Below are positions 52,928 through 62,448 of a stretch of 64,000 nt of DNA, piece after piece. The position numbers and the translations under genes were made by a program. Within the stretch, counting starts at the first letter, position 1, and every line of letters starts with the position of its first letter. A model generated the notes under the pieces. It made no database searches and was not told the origin of the DNA. It saw only the letters and a list, made by a program, of their open reading frames with translations. The stretch spans positions 20,007 through 84,006 of the forward strand of contig NZ_QYYD01000024.1 in assembly GCF_003591005.1 (NCBI RefSeq), given 5' to 3'. Source of the stretch: Rhodopseudomonas palustris (lineage in GTDB: Bacteria; Pseudomonadota; Alphaproteobacteria; Rhizobiales; Xanthobacteraceae).

Positions 52928-53335
52928 TCAGCCTGCCTCGCCTCCTCCGTCCAACTGCCCCTCCACCGCCGCCTTGTCGATCACCGACCAGACCTCTGCA
53001 ATCTTGCCGGCACGGATCTCGTAGAACACATTCTCGGCGAATTGGATGCGGCGGCCGTTCACCGGTAGGCCGAGGAAGCTGCCGGCCGGGGTGCAGTCGA
53101 ACCACAGCCGGCAGGCGATGGAGTTAGCTTCGCAGACCAGCAGCGCGACCTCGAAGCGGAGATCGGGGATGTCGCGGACGTCCTGCTCCAGCATCGCGCG
53201 ATAGCCGGCGAGGCCGAGGGCGCGGCCATTGTGGCGCACGTCCTCGGCGACGAAGCGGCCGAGCGCCGGCCAGTCGCGGCGGTTGAGGCAGGCGATGTAG
53301 TCGCGGTAGAAGCCGGCGAGATCCGGACTGGTCAT
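52928..53335 (-). CDS. SnoaL/NTF2-like protein
   Basis: Small alpha+beta-barrel protein of 135 aa in the SnoaL-like ester cyclase family. Its sequence runs GFYRDYIACLNRRDWPALGR, then VRHNGRALGLAGY, then GLPVNGRRIQFAENVFYEI and KIAEVWSVIDK, typical of this fold. The ATG at 53335 fits the fold; the frame extends nine codons upstream. It lies 30 bp after the MFS gene on the same strand. Function is not predictable beyond a small-molecule binding or isomerase/hydrolase role. Confidence 0.83.
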   Translation of the reverse strand: MTSPDLAGFYRDYIACLNRRDWPALGRFVAEDVRHNGRALGLAGYRAMLEQDVRDIPDLRFEVALLVCEANSIACRLWFDCTPAGSFLGLPVNGRRIQFAENVFYEIRAGKIAEVWSVIDKAAVEGQLDGGGEAG

Positions 53336-53365
53336 TGCTGCACTCCACATTGCCGTGAGCAACGC

Positions 53366-54616
53366 TTATGCCACCGCCACCCGCGCTCCACTCCTTCGCC
53401 GCCGCGACCGCAGCCACAGCGCGGTGACGATGGTGACGTTGACGGCGTTCCAGGCGAGGCCGTTGAGGAAGGCGGCGGCGTAGGAGCCGGTGGCGTCGAA
53501 GATTACGCCGGAGATCCAGCCGCCGAGCGACATGCCGATCACCGACGCCAGGATGACGAGGCCGACGCGAGTGGCGGCCTCACGCGCCGGCATCGCCTCG
53601 CGGACGATGATCGCATAGGCCGGCACGATGCCGCCCTGGAACAGGCCGAACATCGCCGAGATCACGTAGAGCGACGGCAGGCTGTCGAAGAACAGATAGA
53701 ACAGCAGCGCCGCGCCCTGCGCCAACGCACCGATCAGCAGCGTCGGGATGCCGCCGATGCGATCGGCCAGATAGCCAGAGCCGATCCGGCTGACGATGCC
53801 GAACGCCAGCATCAGCGACAGCATCTCGGCGCCGCGGGCGACGCCGTAGCCGAGATCGCCGCAATAGGCGACGATGTGCACCTGCGGCATCGCCATCGCC
53901 ACGCAGCAGGCGATCGACGCGACGCACAGAATCACCGTCAATGTGTTGGTGGGTAGTTGCAGGTCGATGCGCGGCGCCGGGGCCGCGGCGGCAACTTGCG
54001 GCGCGGACGCGCGCATCCGGGCACGCAGCACCAGCAGCACCAGCGTCATGGCCACAACGCAGAACGCACCGATCGCCAGATGCGTGGCGCGCCAGCCATA
54101 GGTTTGCGTGCTCCAGTTGACCAGCGGAGGCCAAATCGCGCCTCCGAGATAATTGCCCGAGGCGGAGATCGTGACCGCGAGGCCGCGATAGCGCTCGAAC
54201 CAGTGCGACACCGCGGCCATCAGCGGCCCGAACGTCGCCGAGGCGCCGACGCCGATCACGAGATGCATCAGGTTGAACTGCCACTGCGCGCCCGACAGCG
54301 CGGCGCCCGCATAGCCGGCCCCGATCAGCAGCACGCCGCTGCCGATCGCCGCGACGATGCCGAACCGGTCGGTCAGCTTGCCGGTGACGACGCCGCCGAG
54401 CCCGAAGCCGAGCATCGCCATGGTGAAGGCCAGCGACGCCGCGCCGCGGCTGGCGCCAAACTCGGCCTGCACCACCGGCAGCACCACCACGACCGACCAC
54501 ATCCCGACGCTGCCGATCGAGCCAATGACCAGCGCCAGCGCCAGCCTGATCCAGGCCTGGCGCGAGTCGAGCACGAATGCCGGCCTTGGGCCGGTCGTTG
54601 ATAAAGGCGTTTCCAC
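53366..54616 (-). CDS. MFS transporter (oxalate/formate antiporter-like)
   Basis: Twelve-helix transporter of 416 aa. GVVTGKLTDRFG is the loop 2-3 signature, and ISASGNYLGGAIWPPLVNW lies in helix 5. The layout, with a short N-terminus and no long central loop, resembles monocarboxylate or OFA-type carriers. It precedes the SnoaL-like gene and may carry an organic acid. The substrate is unknown. Confidence 0.87.
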   Translation of the reverse strand: METPLSTTGPRPAFVLDSRQAWIRLALALVIGSIGSVGMWSVVVVLPVVQAEFGASRGAASLAFTMAMLGFGLGGVVTGKLTDRFGIVAAIGSGVLLIGAGYAGAALSGAQWQFNLMHLVIGVGASATFGPLMAAVSHWFERYRGLAVTISASGNYLGGAIWPPLVNWSTQTYGWRATHLAIGAFCVVAMTLVLLVLRARMRASAPQVAAAAPAPRIDLQLPTNTLTVILCVASIACCVAMAMPQVHIVAYCGDLGYGVARGAEMLSLMLAFGIVSRIGSGYLADRIGGIPTLLIGALAQGAALLFYLFFDSLPSLYVISAMFGLFQGGIVPAYAIIVREAMPAREAATRVGLVILASVIGMSLGGWISGVIFDATGSYAAAFLNGLAWNAVNVTIVTALWLRSRRRRSGARVAVA

Positions 54617-54825
54617 GCCGCAACTTTGCCGCGGGGCGCCGGCCGGTCAAGAGCCGCCAGCGGTGCCCCTCTATGCAGCGAGCCGGGCGGCTTGCGGTGG
54701 GACGAGATTGTGTGGCTTCGTCCGGACGGATGACCGCAACATCCGACACCTCGGACACGCGGGTCGCCTAACCAGCGAATAGCGGTTGGCACCTCCGTCA
54801 GCATCGTGAAGTTGAAGGGACCGTA

Positions 54826-55533
54826 ATGGGTAAGTTCGAGAATATGCTGGGTGAGATCGACTTGAGCACGTCGACCGGCCTCGAGTTCGGTCCACTGACG
54901 TCGCCGATGGTGCAGAAGAGCCAGAGCAATATCTTCTACATCGATCACGATACGACCGAAGGGATCAGGCAGAAATACAAGGACGACGCCAATGTCGATT
55001 GCGACGCGATCGTGCCGATCGACTTCGTCTATCACAGCGATCTGTCGCAGAGCGTCAACGGACTGAAGTTCGACTACATCGTCGCGTCGCACGTGTTCGA
55101 GCACGTTCCGAACCCGATCAAATGGCTCAATGAGTGCGCGGCGGTGCTGAATCCCGGGGGCACCTTGTGTCTGGCGCTTCCCGACAAGCGGGTGACGTTC
55201 GATCGGCCCCGGCAGATCACCCAGCTATCGGAATGGGTCGGGGCTTTGCTCGACCGGCGCGAACGTCCAAGTCCGGCGTCCGTCTTCGAGGCCGCCCGCA
55301 GCGCCCTGATCGAAGCGGGGTTGCCGCCGTCCAGATGGCCGTTCGACCACGCCGCCGAAAGCCTCGAGCGCTATATCGACGTCCATTGCACCATCTGCAC
55401 GCTGGAGTCGTTCACCGGATTGATCGACGCCAGCCGCGATTTGGGGCTCCAGCCATTCAGCATCGCTGCCGCCTTTGACACGGAGCCACAGTCGATCGAG
55501 TTTCAAGCACGATTGAGGCTGCCGGGGGTCTGA
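54826..55533 (+). CDS. Class I SAM-dependent methyltransferase
   Basis: Methyltransferase of 235 aa. It has GLEFGPLTSPM at the SAM motif I position, FYIDHDT in motif II, and FDYIVASHVFEHVPNPIKWL in motif IV, followed by LNPGGTLCLALPD. These match methyltransferase domain 11/23 proteins. It stands alone before flhA, separated by 215 bp containing a CtrA-type box. It could methylate a surface polysaccharide or other acceptor; the acceptor is unknown. Confidence 0.86.
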   Translation: MGKFENMLGEIDLSTSTGLEFGPLTSPMVQKSQSNIFYIDHDTTEGIRQKYKDDANVDCDAIVPIDFVYHSDLSQSVNGLKFDYIVASHVFEHVPNPIKWLNECAAVLNPGGTLCLALPDKRVTFDRPRQITQLSEWVGALLDRRERPSPASVFEAARSALIEAGLPPSRWPFDHAAESLERYIDVHCTICTLESFTGLIDASRDLGLQPFSIAAAFDTEPQSIEFQARLRLPGV

Positions 55534-55586
55534 TCCGTAGCAGCTTGGCCAGCCCCCTTGGCCGCCCGGACACAAATCTAACCCTG

Positions 55587-55601
55587 TTAACCCTTTCCTA
55601 A
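55587..55601 (+). promoter_or_regulatory. CtrA-type box upstream of flhA
   Basis: TTAA-CCCTTTC-CTAA matches the TTAA-N7-TTAA consensus of CtrA with one mismatch and is followed by CTAACCAT. It lies 148 bp before the flhA ATG. CtrA control of flagellar genes is established in Caulobacter and related Alphaproteobacteria. Confidence 0.6.
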
Positions 55602-55748
55602 CCATAAACCCGGCAAAAATTGCCGAGTGATGGTGTCGTCGACCGCTGCCCCGGCAAAGGCCGGGGTGCCGCGGGGCCTCACCGGCCGGCGCCTATCTCG
55701 CAGCAGACGCCGGGCGATCAGAGGCCGATACGGCGGGAAGAGGCGGAC

Positions 55749-57878
55749 ATGACGGATACCACGGTCGGCCCGGGCACCGGCAGCGGTCTTCCCAGCGTCA
55801 AAGACATCGTCACGATGCTGAAGCGCGGCGATCTCGCGCTCGCGTTCGGCGTACTCACCATCCTGGTCGTTCTGATCCTGCCGCTGCCGGCGATCGTGCT
55901 CGACCTGTTTCTCGCGATCTCGATCACGCTGTCGATTCTGATCCTGATGACGGCGCTGTTCATTCAGGCGCCGCTGGAATTCTCGTCGTTCCCGACCGTG
56001 CTGCTGATCTCGACCATGCTGCGGCTGTCGCTCAACATGGCCTCGACCCGGCTCATCCTGTCGCACGGCCACGAGGGCACTGCCGCCGCCGGCCACGTCA
56101 TCGAGGCGTTCGGCAACTTTGTGATGGGCGGCAATTTCGTGATCGGGATCATCGTGTTCACGATCCTGATCATCGTCAACTTCGTGGTCATCACCAAGGG
56201 TTCGGGCCGTATCGCCGAAGTCGCGGCGCGGTTCCAGCTCGACTCGATGCCCGGCAAGCAGATGGCGATTGACGCCGACCTGTCCGCCGGCCTGATCGAC
56301 GAAGCCACCGCCAAGACGCGGCGCAAGGAGCTCGAGGACGAGAGCGGTTTCTTCGGCGCCATGGACGGCGCCTCGAAGTTCGTCCGCGGTGACGCCATCG
56401 CAGGCCTGCTGGTGGTGTTCATCAATGTCATCGGCGGCATCATCATCGGCGTCGCCCAGCAGGGCCTGTCGTTCGCCGAAGCCGGCCACACCTATACGCT
56501 GCTGACGGTCGGCGACGGCCTGGTCACCCAGGTGCCGGCGCTGATCGTCTCGACCGCCGCGGGCCTGCTGGTGTCGAAGGCCGGCATCTCCGGCTCCGCC
56601 GACAAGGCGCTGATGGGCCAGCTGTCCGGCTATCCGCAGGCGCTCGGCATGGCGGCCGGCGTGATGCTGGTGCTGGCCGCGCTGCCCGGCATCCCGACCC
56701 TGCCATTTTTGGCGCTCGGCGGCGGCGCGGCGTGGCTGGCCGTCAAGGCGAGCCGGCGCAAGACCGAAACCAAGGCGGCAGCGGATGTGGCCGCCGCGCA
56801 GTCGCCCGCCGGATTGGCGGCCGCCGCAGCCGCGGCTGCCGAGGAGCCGATCAGCGCGGCGCTGAAGATCGACGACCTCAAGATCGAGCTCGGCTACGCG
56901 CTGCTGCCGCTGGTCAACGGCCCCGACGGTCAGGACCGCCTCACCGAGCAGATCAAGGCGCTGCGCCGCTCGCTGGCGATCGAGATGGGCTTCGTGATGC
57001 CGGCGGTGCGCATCCTCGACAACGTCCAGCTCGAAGCCAACACCTACGTCATCAAGATCAAGGAGGTCGACGCCGGTACCGGCCGGATCTGGCCGAACCA
57101 GTTCATGGTGATGGACCCGAACGGCGACCATGTGACCGTGCCGGGCATCCACACCACCGAGCCGACCTTCGGCCTGCCGGCGACCTGGGTGGACGCTGCG
57201 TTCAAGGAGGAGGCGTCGCTCAAGGGCTACACCGTGGTGGACGCCGCCACGGTGCTGTCGACGCATCTGACCGAACTGCTCAAGGGCAACATGTCGGACC
57301 TGCTGTCGTACGGCGAGACGCAGAAGCTGCTGAAGGATCTGCCCGCCGAACAGGCCGAACTGGTCAAGGACATCGTGCCGGGCCAGATCACCGTGTCGGG
57401 CATCCAGCGCGTGCTGCAGCTGCTGCTTGCCGAGCGGATTTCGATCCGCGACCTGTCGACCATCCTCGAAGGTATCGCCGACGCCCTCGCGTTCTCGCGC
57501 AACCCATCGTCGATCGTCGAGCACGTCCGCGCCCGACTGGCGCGGCAGATCTGCGCGCAGAACACCTCGTACAACGGCTACCTGCCGCTGATCGCGCTGT
57601 CGGCGAAATGGGAGCAAGCGTTCGCCGAATCGATCGTCGGCCAGGGCGACGAGCGCAGCTTGGCGATGGCGCCGTCGAAACTGTCGGAGTTCATGACGGC
57701 CGTGCGCGACAAGTTTGAACAGGCTGCGCGCGAGGGCGAGGCACCGGTGCTGGTCACCTCCTCGGCGATCCGGCCGTTCGTGCGCTCGCTGGTGGAACGC
57801 TTCCGGGCGCAGACCACGGTGTTATCGCAGGCTGAAATCCATCCCCGCGCTCGACTGAAGACGGTGGGGAGTGTCTGA
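55749..57878 (+). CDS. flhA: Flagellar biosynthesis protein FlhA
   Basis: Core export-gate component of the flagellar type III secretion system, 709 aa. The N-terminal half is a membrane domain of about eight helices with the FHIPEP-family signature region LNMASTRLILSHGHEG and a cytoplasmic loop (GSGRIAEVAARFQLDSMPGK). A linker leads to the ~350-residue cytoplasmic domain that docks chaperones and substrates. The start ATG at 55749 has AGAGG upstream; the frame runs 43 codons further, but without protein-like sequence. It is not in an operon with fliI, as often in this group. Confidence 0.97.
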   Translation: MTDTTVGPGTGSGLPSVKDIVTMLKRGDLALAFGVLTILVVLILPLPAIVLDLFLAISITLSILILMTALFIQAPLEFSSFPTVLLISTMLRLSLNMASTRLILSHGHEGTAAAGHVIEAFGNFVMGGNFVIGIIVFTILIIVNFVVITKGSGRIAEVAARFQLDSMPGKQMAIDADLSAGLIDEATAKTRRKELEDESGFFGAMDGASKFVRGDAIAGLLVVFINVIGGIIIGVAQQGLSFAEAGHTYTLLTVGDGLVTQVPALIVSTAAGLLVSKAGISGSADKALMGQLSGYPQALGMAAGVMLVLAALPGIPTLPFLALGGGAAWLAVKASRRKTETKAAADVAAAQSPAGLAAAAAAAAEEPISAALKIDDLKIELGYALLPLVNGPDGQDRLTEQIKALRRSLAIEMGFVMPAVRILDNVQLEANTYVIKIKEVDAGTGRIWPNQFMVMDPNGDHVTVPGIHTTEPTFGLPATWVDAAFKEEASLKGYTVVDAATVLSTHLTELLKGNMSDLLSYGETQKLLKDLPAEQAELVKDIVPGQITVSGIQRVLQLLLAERISIRDLSTILEGIADALAFSRNPSSIVEHVRARLARQICAQNTSYNGYLPLIALSAKWEQAFAESIVGQGDERSLAMAPSKLSEFMTAVRDKFEQAAREGEAPVLVTSSAIRPFVRSLVERFRAQTTVLSQAEIHPRARLKTVGSV

Positions 57879-58191
57879 TTCGGCGAGCCCGCCGCCGGGC
57901 GCGACATTTCCGTCACATTCAAGCGGAACAAGCACGGGCGGATTGATCGAAGGTAAACGACGCCAGATTGTCCGAGCGCCTCGAATTTGGCCTATTACAC
58001 TGACCTTTCACATCTTTTTCGGTCGTTCGCAGGTGCACCCTCGCGACCGTTCAAGTCTTATCACCGGCTTGTGATCGAATATTGGGAACGGGATCGCGAT
58101 GGACTACGTTTGTTCGGCGAGATGTTTGAACCTGCTTCGGGACTGCAACTACCAATCTTCGAAGCCGGAGACGGACACCAGGAGGCTGATC

Positions 58192-58392
58192 ATGAACCAT
58201 TCGATCTATAGCGCCGATCGTTCGACCCACCTGAAGGTGGTCGTGGTTGCGCTGGTCGCTGGTATCGCCGTGGCCGGTCTCGGAATTTCGGCACGTCTAG
58301 GCTCGAGCGATAGCTACACCCAGACGGCGCGCGTGATCAAAGCCGACAAGCCGGTTTTGGTGACCACAACGACGAATACCGCCATTCGCTGA
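58192..58392 (+). CDS. Small single-helix membrane protein
   Basis: Protein of 66 aa with one hydrophobic segment, HLKVVVVALVAGIAVAGLGI, after a short polar N-terminus and a polar tail. The ATG at 58192 has an excellent AGGAGG ribosome site. A hairpin terminator follows 96 bp after the stop, so it is probably transcribed alone. I recognise no function. The upstream 57879-58191 shows no convincing gene. Confidence 0.72.
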   Translation: MNHSIYSADRSTHLKVVVVALVAGIAVAGLGISARLGSSDSYTQTARVIKADKPVLVTTTTNTAIR

Positions 58393-58487
58393 ATTTTGCC
58401 CGAATTGCATTCACGCGCCGCCTGACAAAGCCCCCAGGCCCCTCGCGTGTGATGCAGCGATCCACTCGCCCCAAGTGGATTGCCCAG

Positions 58488-58522
58488 AAAGCGCCCGCTC
58501 CCCACGGGCGCTTTCTCCTTTT
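58488..58522 (+). terminator. Rho-independent terminator
   Basis: AAAGCGCCCG (58488-58497) and CGGGCGCTTT (58505-58514) are perfect 10-bp arms with a 7-nt loop, followed by CTCCTTTTCT. It terminates the small membrane protein gene. Confidence 0.8.
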
Positions 58523-58583
58523 CTGAAGCGATTTTCGACGGACTGATTGCAGCGTCATTGCGAGCCCAACGACGGAGTAAGTC

Positions 58584-59498
58584 CTATTGCTTCGGACGCA
58601 CCGGCATCGGGGGCATGCTTTCGACCAGCTTGCCGGAGTACACGATGGGACCGGTGGCGACGCCAGTGGGTGAGCCGCCTTCGGGCTCGATCGTTACCGC
58701 GTAGGTCGCTTTGCTGACCATCTCGGGGTCGTACGACGCCATCGCCGGATTCATCGTGAAGTCGTGGCTGCCGATCACGCCGAGCGAACGCGGCTTTTGC
58801 AGCTTGTCGGACACCAGCCACAATTCGTAGCTCTTGCCGGGCTCCGGAGTCGCCGCCACGCGGCGCACCATGAACATCTTGTTGGCCGGGTCGACGGTGA
58901 GAATGAAGGCAGGCGAATTGCCGTCCTGCTGCAACACCGCGACGTACTGCGCCGGCACCGCCGCCGGCGGCGTCTCAACCTTCACGATCTGCGTGCGGAT
59001 CGGCGGCCGCAGTCCATTCGGCAGCAGATCGGGCTGATACAGCTGGGCGCCAAGGATCAGCGCCAGCGACGCCGCCACGGCGCCAGCCACGCCGGCGACA
59101 CGCTTCCAGACATAGGTCTGCTTGGCGAAACGAACGACCCGCATCGATTCCGGGCTGAGGCCGGAGCCCGTATCGTTGGCGGGCGTCGGCGGCACCATCG
59201 TGGCATCGGTCTTGGGGTCAGCTTCGACGGCAACAGCCGGCGCGGCCGGCAGCGCGAACGCCTGCTGCTCGCTGGACTCGTTGATCGCCGCCTTGATCCG
59301 CTCCCACACCTGCGGCGACGGCTCGACGCCGCCGACCATCTGGTTGAGCACGCTCAGCCTGATTTCCCACGACTCGACGACGGCCGCGTAGTCCTTGTCG
59401 GCGACCATCATGGCCTCGACCTGCGCCCGCTCGTCGGCATCGAGGGTGCCGAGCGCGTATTCCGCGGCGAGCGCGATATGGTCTTCGCTCATGGCCAT
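58584..59498 (-). CDS. Anti-sigma factor (RskA/anti-sigma-K type)
   Basis: Membrane-anchored anti-sigma factor of 304 aa. The N-terminal ~100 residues form a sigma-binding domain (AAEYALGTLDADERAQVEAM, WEIRLSVLNQMVGG). A single helix, VAGVAGAVAASLALILGAQL, leads to a C-terminal periplasmic RskA domain with MFMVRRVAATPEPGKSYELW. It starts with one base shared with the sigma-factor stop (TGATG), so the pair is translationally coupled. The signal is probably envelope or oxidative stress. Confidence 0.9.
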   Translation of the reverse strand: MAMSEDHIALAAEYALGTLDADERAQVEAMMVADKDYAAVVESWEIRLSVLNQMVGGVEPSPQVWERIKAAINESSEQQAFALPAAPAVAVEADPKTDATMVPPTPANDTGSGLSPESMRVVRFAKQTYVWKRVAGVAGAVAASLALILGAQLYQPDLLPNGLRPPIRTQIVKVETPPAAVPAQYVAVLQQDGNSPAFILTVDPANKMFMVRRVAATPEPGKSYELWLVSDKLQKPRSLGVIGSHDFTMNPAMASYDPEMVSKATYAVTIEPEGGSPTGVATGPIVYSGKLVESMPPMPVRPKQ

Positions 59499-60046
59499 CA
59501 GACGAGTCCCAAACACTCCCGAACATCGAGCAGACTGCGGCGAAGCCAGGTCTTGACCGTGTTCACCGGCGCATCGAACTTCGCCGCGAGTTGGTCGCGG
59601 CTCCAACCATTGTAGTAAGCGAGCAGCACGAGTTTCTGGCGGTCCGGCTCAAGCCGGCCGACGCATTCGAGCAGTCGCTTCAATTCTTCGGTCATCTCGC
59701 GGCGCGCCAGCGGGTCCGGCGAATCGGCAGCGGCCTCCTGTGCGGACGGCTCGTCCTCGATTGAGACTTCACTGCGCTTGCGCGCGACGTCGATCGCCCG
59801 GTTACGCGCAATCGACGCCATCCAGGTGATCGGAGAAGCAACGCCAGGATTGAACGTTCCTGCGCTGTTCCAGATCTTGACGTAAGCTTCCTGGACGACT
59901 TCTTCCGCGAGATCCTGACGTCTCAATATACGGAGCACCACGCCGTAGAGTTTCGCGCGCGTGGCATTGTAGAGCCGCTCGAAGGCCGCCTGGTCCCCCT
60001 TGGCCACAGCGGCGATCAGCCAGACCAGCTCAGCCGACGTCAGCAT
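59498..60046 (-). CDS. ECF-family RNA polymerase sigma factor
   Basis: Sigma factor of 182 aa. Region 2 shows YGVVLRILRRQDLAEEVVQE and TWMASIARNRAIDVARKR, and region 4 shows LAAKFDAPVNTVKTWLRRSL. Its organisation with an RskA-type anti-sigma gene suggests the SigK/ECF19-like group. Its targets are unknown, and it probably controls its own operon. Confidence 0.93.
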   Translation of the reverse strand: MLTSAELVWLIAAVAKGDQAAFERLYNATRAKLYGVVLRILRRQDLAEEVVQEAYVKIWNSAGTFNPGVASPITWMASIARNRAIDVARKRSEVSIEDEPSAQEAAADSPDPLARREMTEELKRLLECVGRLEPDRQKLVLLAYYNGWSRDQLAAKFDAPVNTVKTWLRRSLLDVRECLGLV

Positions 60047-60174
60047 TCAGTCTCCACCCCGGCCGCCGTGCGCCGTCCCGGTCGCTTCGACCGATTGGCT
60101 CGGCCGTTGGCAACATATCGTGCGTCGCGGTGATCCGCCACGGCGCGAACGTCGCTCTTGTGGATACCCCACGC

Positions 60175-60202
60175 GAAAAAGCCCGGGGTGTGGCCCGGGC
60201 TT
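60175..60202 (-). terminator. Rho-independent terminator of the fliI-fliJ operon
   Basis: On the minus strand AAGCCCGGG (60202-60194) pairs with CCCGGGCTT (60187-60179), followed by a run of T (AAAAA at 60176-60180 on the plus strand). It lies 25 bp after the fliJ stop. Confidence 0.85.
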
Positions 60203-60226
60203 CGCGGCTTTCCCGATGAGAGGCCG

Positions 60227-60646
60227 TCAGGCGATCGCGCCGAGCCGGGAGCGCATCAGGCCAATGCTGTCCATGTCGGCCTGCTCGCGTGCGCTTTCCT
60301 CGGCCCGTTCGCGCGCCTGGTCGCGCTCGTCGAGCAACTCGACCTTCTTCAGTTCGTCGAAGGCTTCCGACAGTTGCGCCCGGGCGTCTTCGAGTTGCAC
60401 CCGCAGCTCATCCGCAGATCGGGTAAGATTTTCGCGGCGCTGGATCGCGGCCTTGGCGTAGGTCGGATAGGCGAAATGGGTGGGATCGCTAATGCCGGCA
60501 CGCTCCTGCTCGGTCTGGATTTCGCGCTCGAGATCCACCGACATGCGCTGAAAGTCTGCGATCATTCCCTCGATCTGGGCCACTCGCCTGCGCCGCTCAT
60601 CGACCTGAAACTTCTTCAAGCGGATCAGCGTGTCACGTGACTTCAT
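60227..60646 (-). CDS. fliJ: Flagellar export protein FliJ
   Basis: Coiled-coil protein of 139 aa, rich in Glu, Arg and Lys. It begins MKSRDTLIRLKKFQVDERRR, as FliJ proteins do, and links the FliI ATPase to the FlhA gate. It follows fliI in the same direction by 108 bp and ends just before a hairpin terminator, completing the operon. Confidence 0.9.
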   Translation of the reverse strand: MKSRDTLIRLKKFQVDERRRRVAQIEGMIADFQRMSVDLEREIQTEQERAGISDPTHFAYPTYAKAAIQRRENLTRSADELRVQLEDARAQLSEAFDELKKVELLDERDQARERAEESAREQADMDSIGLMRSRLGAIA

Positions 60647-60754
60647 CGACTCGTACTCCCCAGAAGTCCCGATTCAACGCGGGACGTTGCCGGCATGCCA
60701 CGAGGGGCCAACCGGCAAAACGATTGACGTGCCAAGGATGATGACGTGACAAAG

Positions 60755-62080
60755 TTAGCGTTCCGTTTCCACGGACTTCAGGATCTGGTCTAGTTGGGCA
60801 TAACCTGAGGATAGGCTGGTCGCCTCGTCCTTGCGCTGGCTCAGAAATGCCTCGAGCGGCTCATGCAGCCGCACCGCCTCGTCGACTTCGGCGCTGGAGC
60901 CCGGCCGATACGCGCCGAGCCGGATCAGTTCTTCCATGTCGGCATAGGTCGCCATCACCTGGCGGGCCCGCTTGATCACCGGCAAATAGGCCGGATCGCA
61001 CGACCGCGGCATAGTTCGCGACACCGACTTCAGGACGTTGATTGCGGGGTAGCGGCCTCGCTCCGCGATCGAGCGCTGCATCACGATGTGGCCGTCGAGT
61101 ATGCCGCGCACCGCGTCGGCGACCGGCTCGTTGTGGTCGTCGCCGTCGACCAGGACGGTGAAGATGCCGCTGATGGTGCCCTCCCCGAGCCCCGGCCCGG
61201 CCCGCTCCAGCAGCTTGGGCAACTCGGTGAACACCGTCGGCGTATAACCTTTCGCCGTCGGCGGCTCCCCCGCAGAGAGACCGATCTCACGCTGCGCCAT
61301 GGCGAAACGCGTCACCGAATCCATCAGGCAGAGCACGTCTTTATCTTCATCGCGAAAATACTCGGCGATCGACAGCGTCAAATAGGCGGCCTGCCGGCGC
61401 ATCAGCGCCGGCTCGTCTGACGTCGCGATGACAACGACCGAGCGGGCCAGCCCCTCTTCACCGAGATCGTCCTGCAGGAATTCCTGGACCTCGCGGCCAC
61501 GTTCGCCGATCAGGCCGATCACCGACACCGCGGCATCGACGTTGCGCGCCAGCATCGACAGCAACACCGACTTGCCGACGCCGGAACCGGCGAAGATGCC
61601 CATGCGCTGACCGCGGCAACAGGTGAGAAAGGTGTTGAGCGCCCGCACCCCGAGATCCAGCGGCACGCCCACGCGCTTGCGCGAATGCGCCGGGGGCGGC
61701 GAATTGCGGAAAGCCATCGGCGACGGCCCCTGCGGCAGCGGCCCCTTGCCGTCGATCGGCTCGCCCAAAGCATTAACGACGCGGCCAAGCCACGCCTCGC
61801 ACGGCCGCACCTGCGCGGCCGAATTGGCGATCACCGCGCGGCAGCCGCGGCGAACGCCTTCGAGCCCGGCGAACGGCATCACCATCGCGTTGTTGCCGGT
61901 GAAACCGATCACCTCACACGGAATGGTCCGACTTCCGCCCGTTTCCACGACGATTCTCGCGCCGACCGACATCGCATGGATCGGCCCGGCGATCTCGACC
62001 ATCAGTCCACGAACACCGACGACACGGCCGTAGATGTTGACGCCGTCCAGATCGCTGATCTGTTCCGCCAGGGCCTTCAT
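60755..62080 (-). CDS. fliI: Flagellum-specific ATP synthase FliI
   Basis: Hexameric export ATPase of 441 aa, related to F1 beta. Walker [15 protein letters not shown] and Walker [21 protein letters not shown] are intact, as is the family motif [18 protein letters not shown]. It powers type III export of flagellar subunits. Upstream, between it and ctrA, lies TTAA-N7-TTTA, a near-consensus CtrA box about 40 bp before the start. Confidence 0.97.
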   Translation of the reverse strand: MKALAEQISDLDGVNIYGRVVGVRGLMVEIAGPIHAMSVGARIVVETGGSRTIPCEVIGFTGNNAMVMPFAGLEGVRRGCRAVIANSAAQVRPCEAWLGRVVNALGEPIDGKGPLPQGPSPMAFRNSPPPAHSRKRVGVPLDLGVRALNTFLTCCRGQRMGIFAGSGVGKSVLLSMLARNVDAAVSVIGLIGERGREVQEFLQDDLGEEGLARSVVVIATSDEPALMRRQAAYLTLSIAEYFRDEDKDVLCLMDSVTRFAMAQREIGLSAGEPPTAKGYTPTVFTELPKLLERAGPGLGEGTISGIFTVLVDGDDHNEPVADAVRGILDGHIVMQRSIAERGRYPAINVLKSVSRTMPRSCDPAYLPVIKRARQVMATYADMEELIRLGAYRPGSSAEVDEAVRLHEPLEAFLSQRKDEATSLSSGYAQLDQILKSVETER

Positions 62081-62119
62081 TGCGAAAACCTTAAGTTTGT
62101 GCGGACCCTCGATGTCACC

Positions 62120-62134
62120 TTAACTTCGTGTTTA
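62120..62134. promoter_or_regulatory. CtrA-type box between fliI and ctrA
   Basis: TTAA-CTTCGTG-TTTA is one mismatch from the CtrA consensus and lies about 40 bp before fliI. Further toward ctrA, a TTAACCAT half-site sits at 62344-62351. Five GANTC sites (62203, 62212, 62227, 62293, 62367) suggest CcrM methylation input, as at Caulobacter ctrA. Confidence 0.55.
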
Positions 62135-62448
62135 CCCGCATCGTTAATCATTGCGTCACTGTCTTTGGTGGCTGAACGTGCTCGCCCGTCAGAACGAAGG
62201 GTGAGTCGCGGGAGTCGGTTGACGCTGACTCTTAATGTGAAACTTGAAGAGGCCGGATAACGAAAAGCTGCTTCCGCGCAACACCTTAAGTCGATTCTGC
62301 AAAAATTGCACGAACAGACCTTGCGGACCGGAATCAGGATTTGTTAACCATACCTCGTCAGGATCCGAATCAGTTGTTCAGAGGCGTTTCCAGTGCCGCA
62401 GGTAGTGCGGACGCCTGACGCCCGGAGCGGCGCTATAAGGGGACTGGC

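Noticed and set aside
57987..58211. 74-aa plus-strand open frame (MAYYTDLSHLFRSF...) upstream of the small membrane protein
   Set aside because: It needs a TTG start, lacks a ribosome site and overlaps the better-supported gene at 58192.
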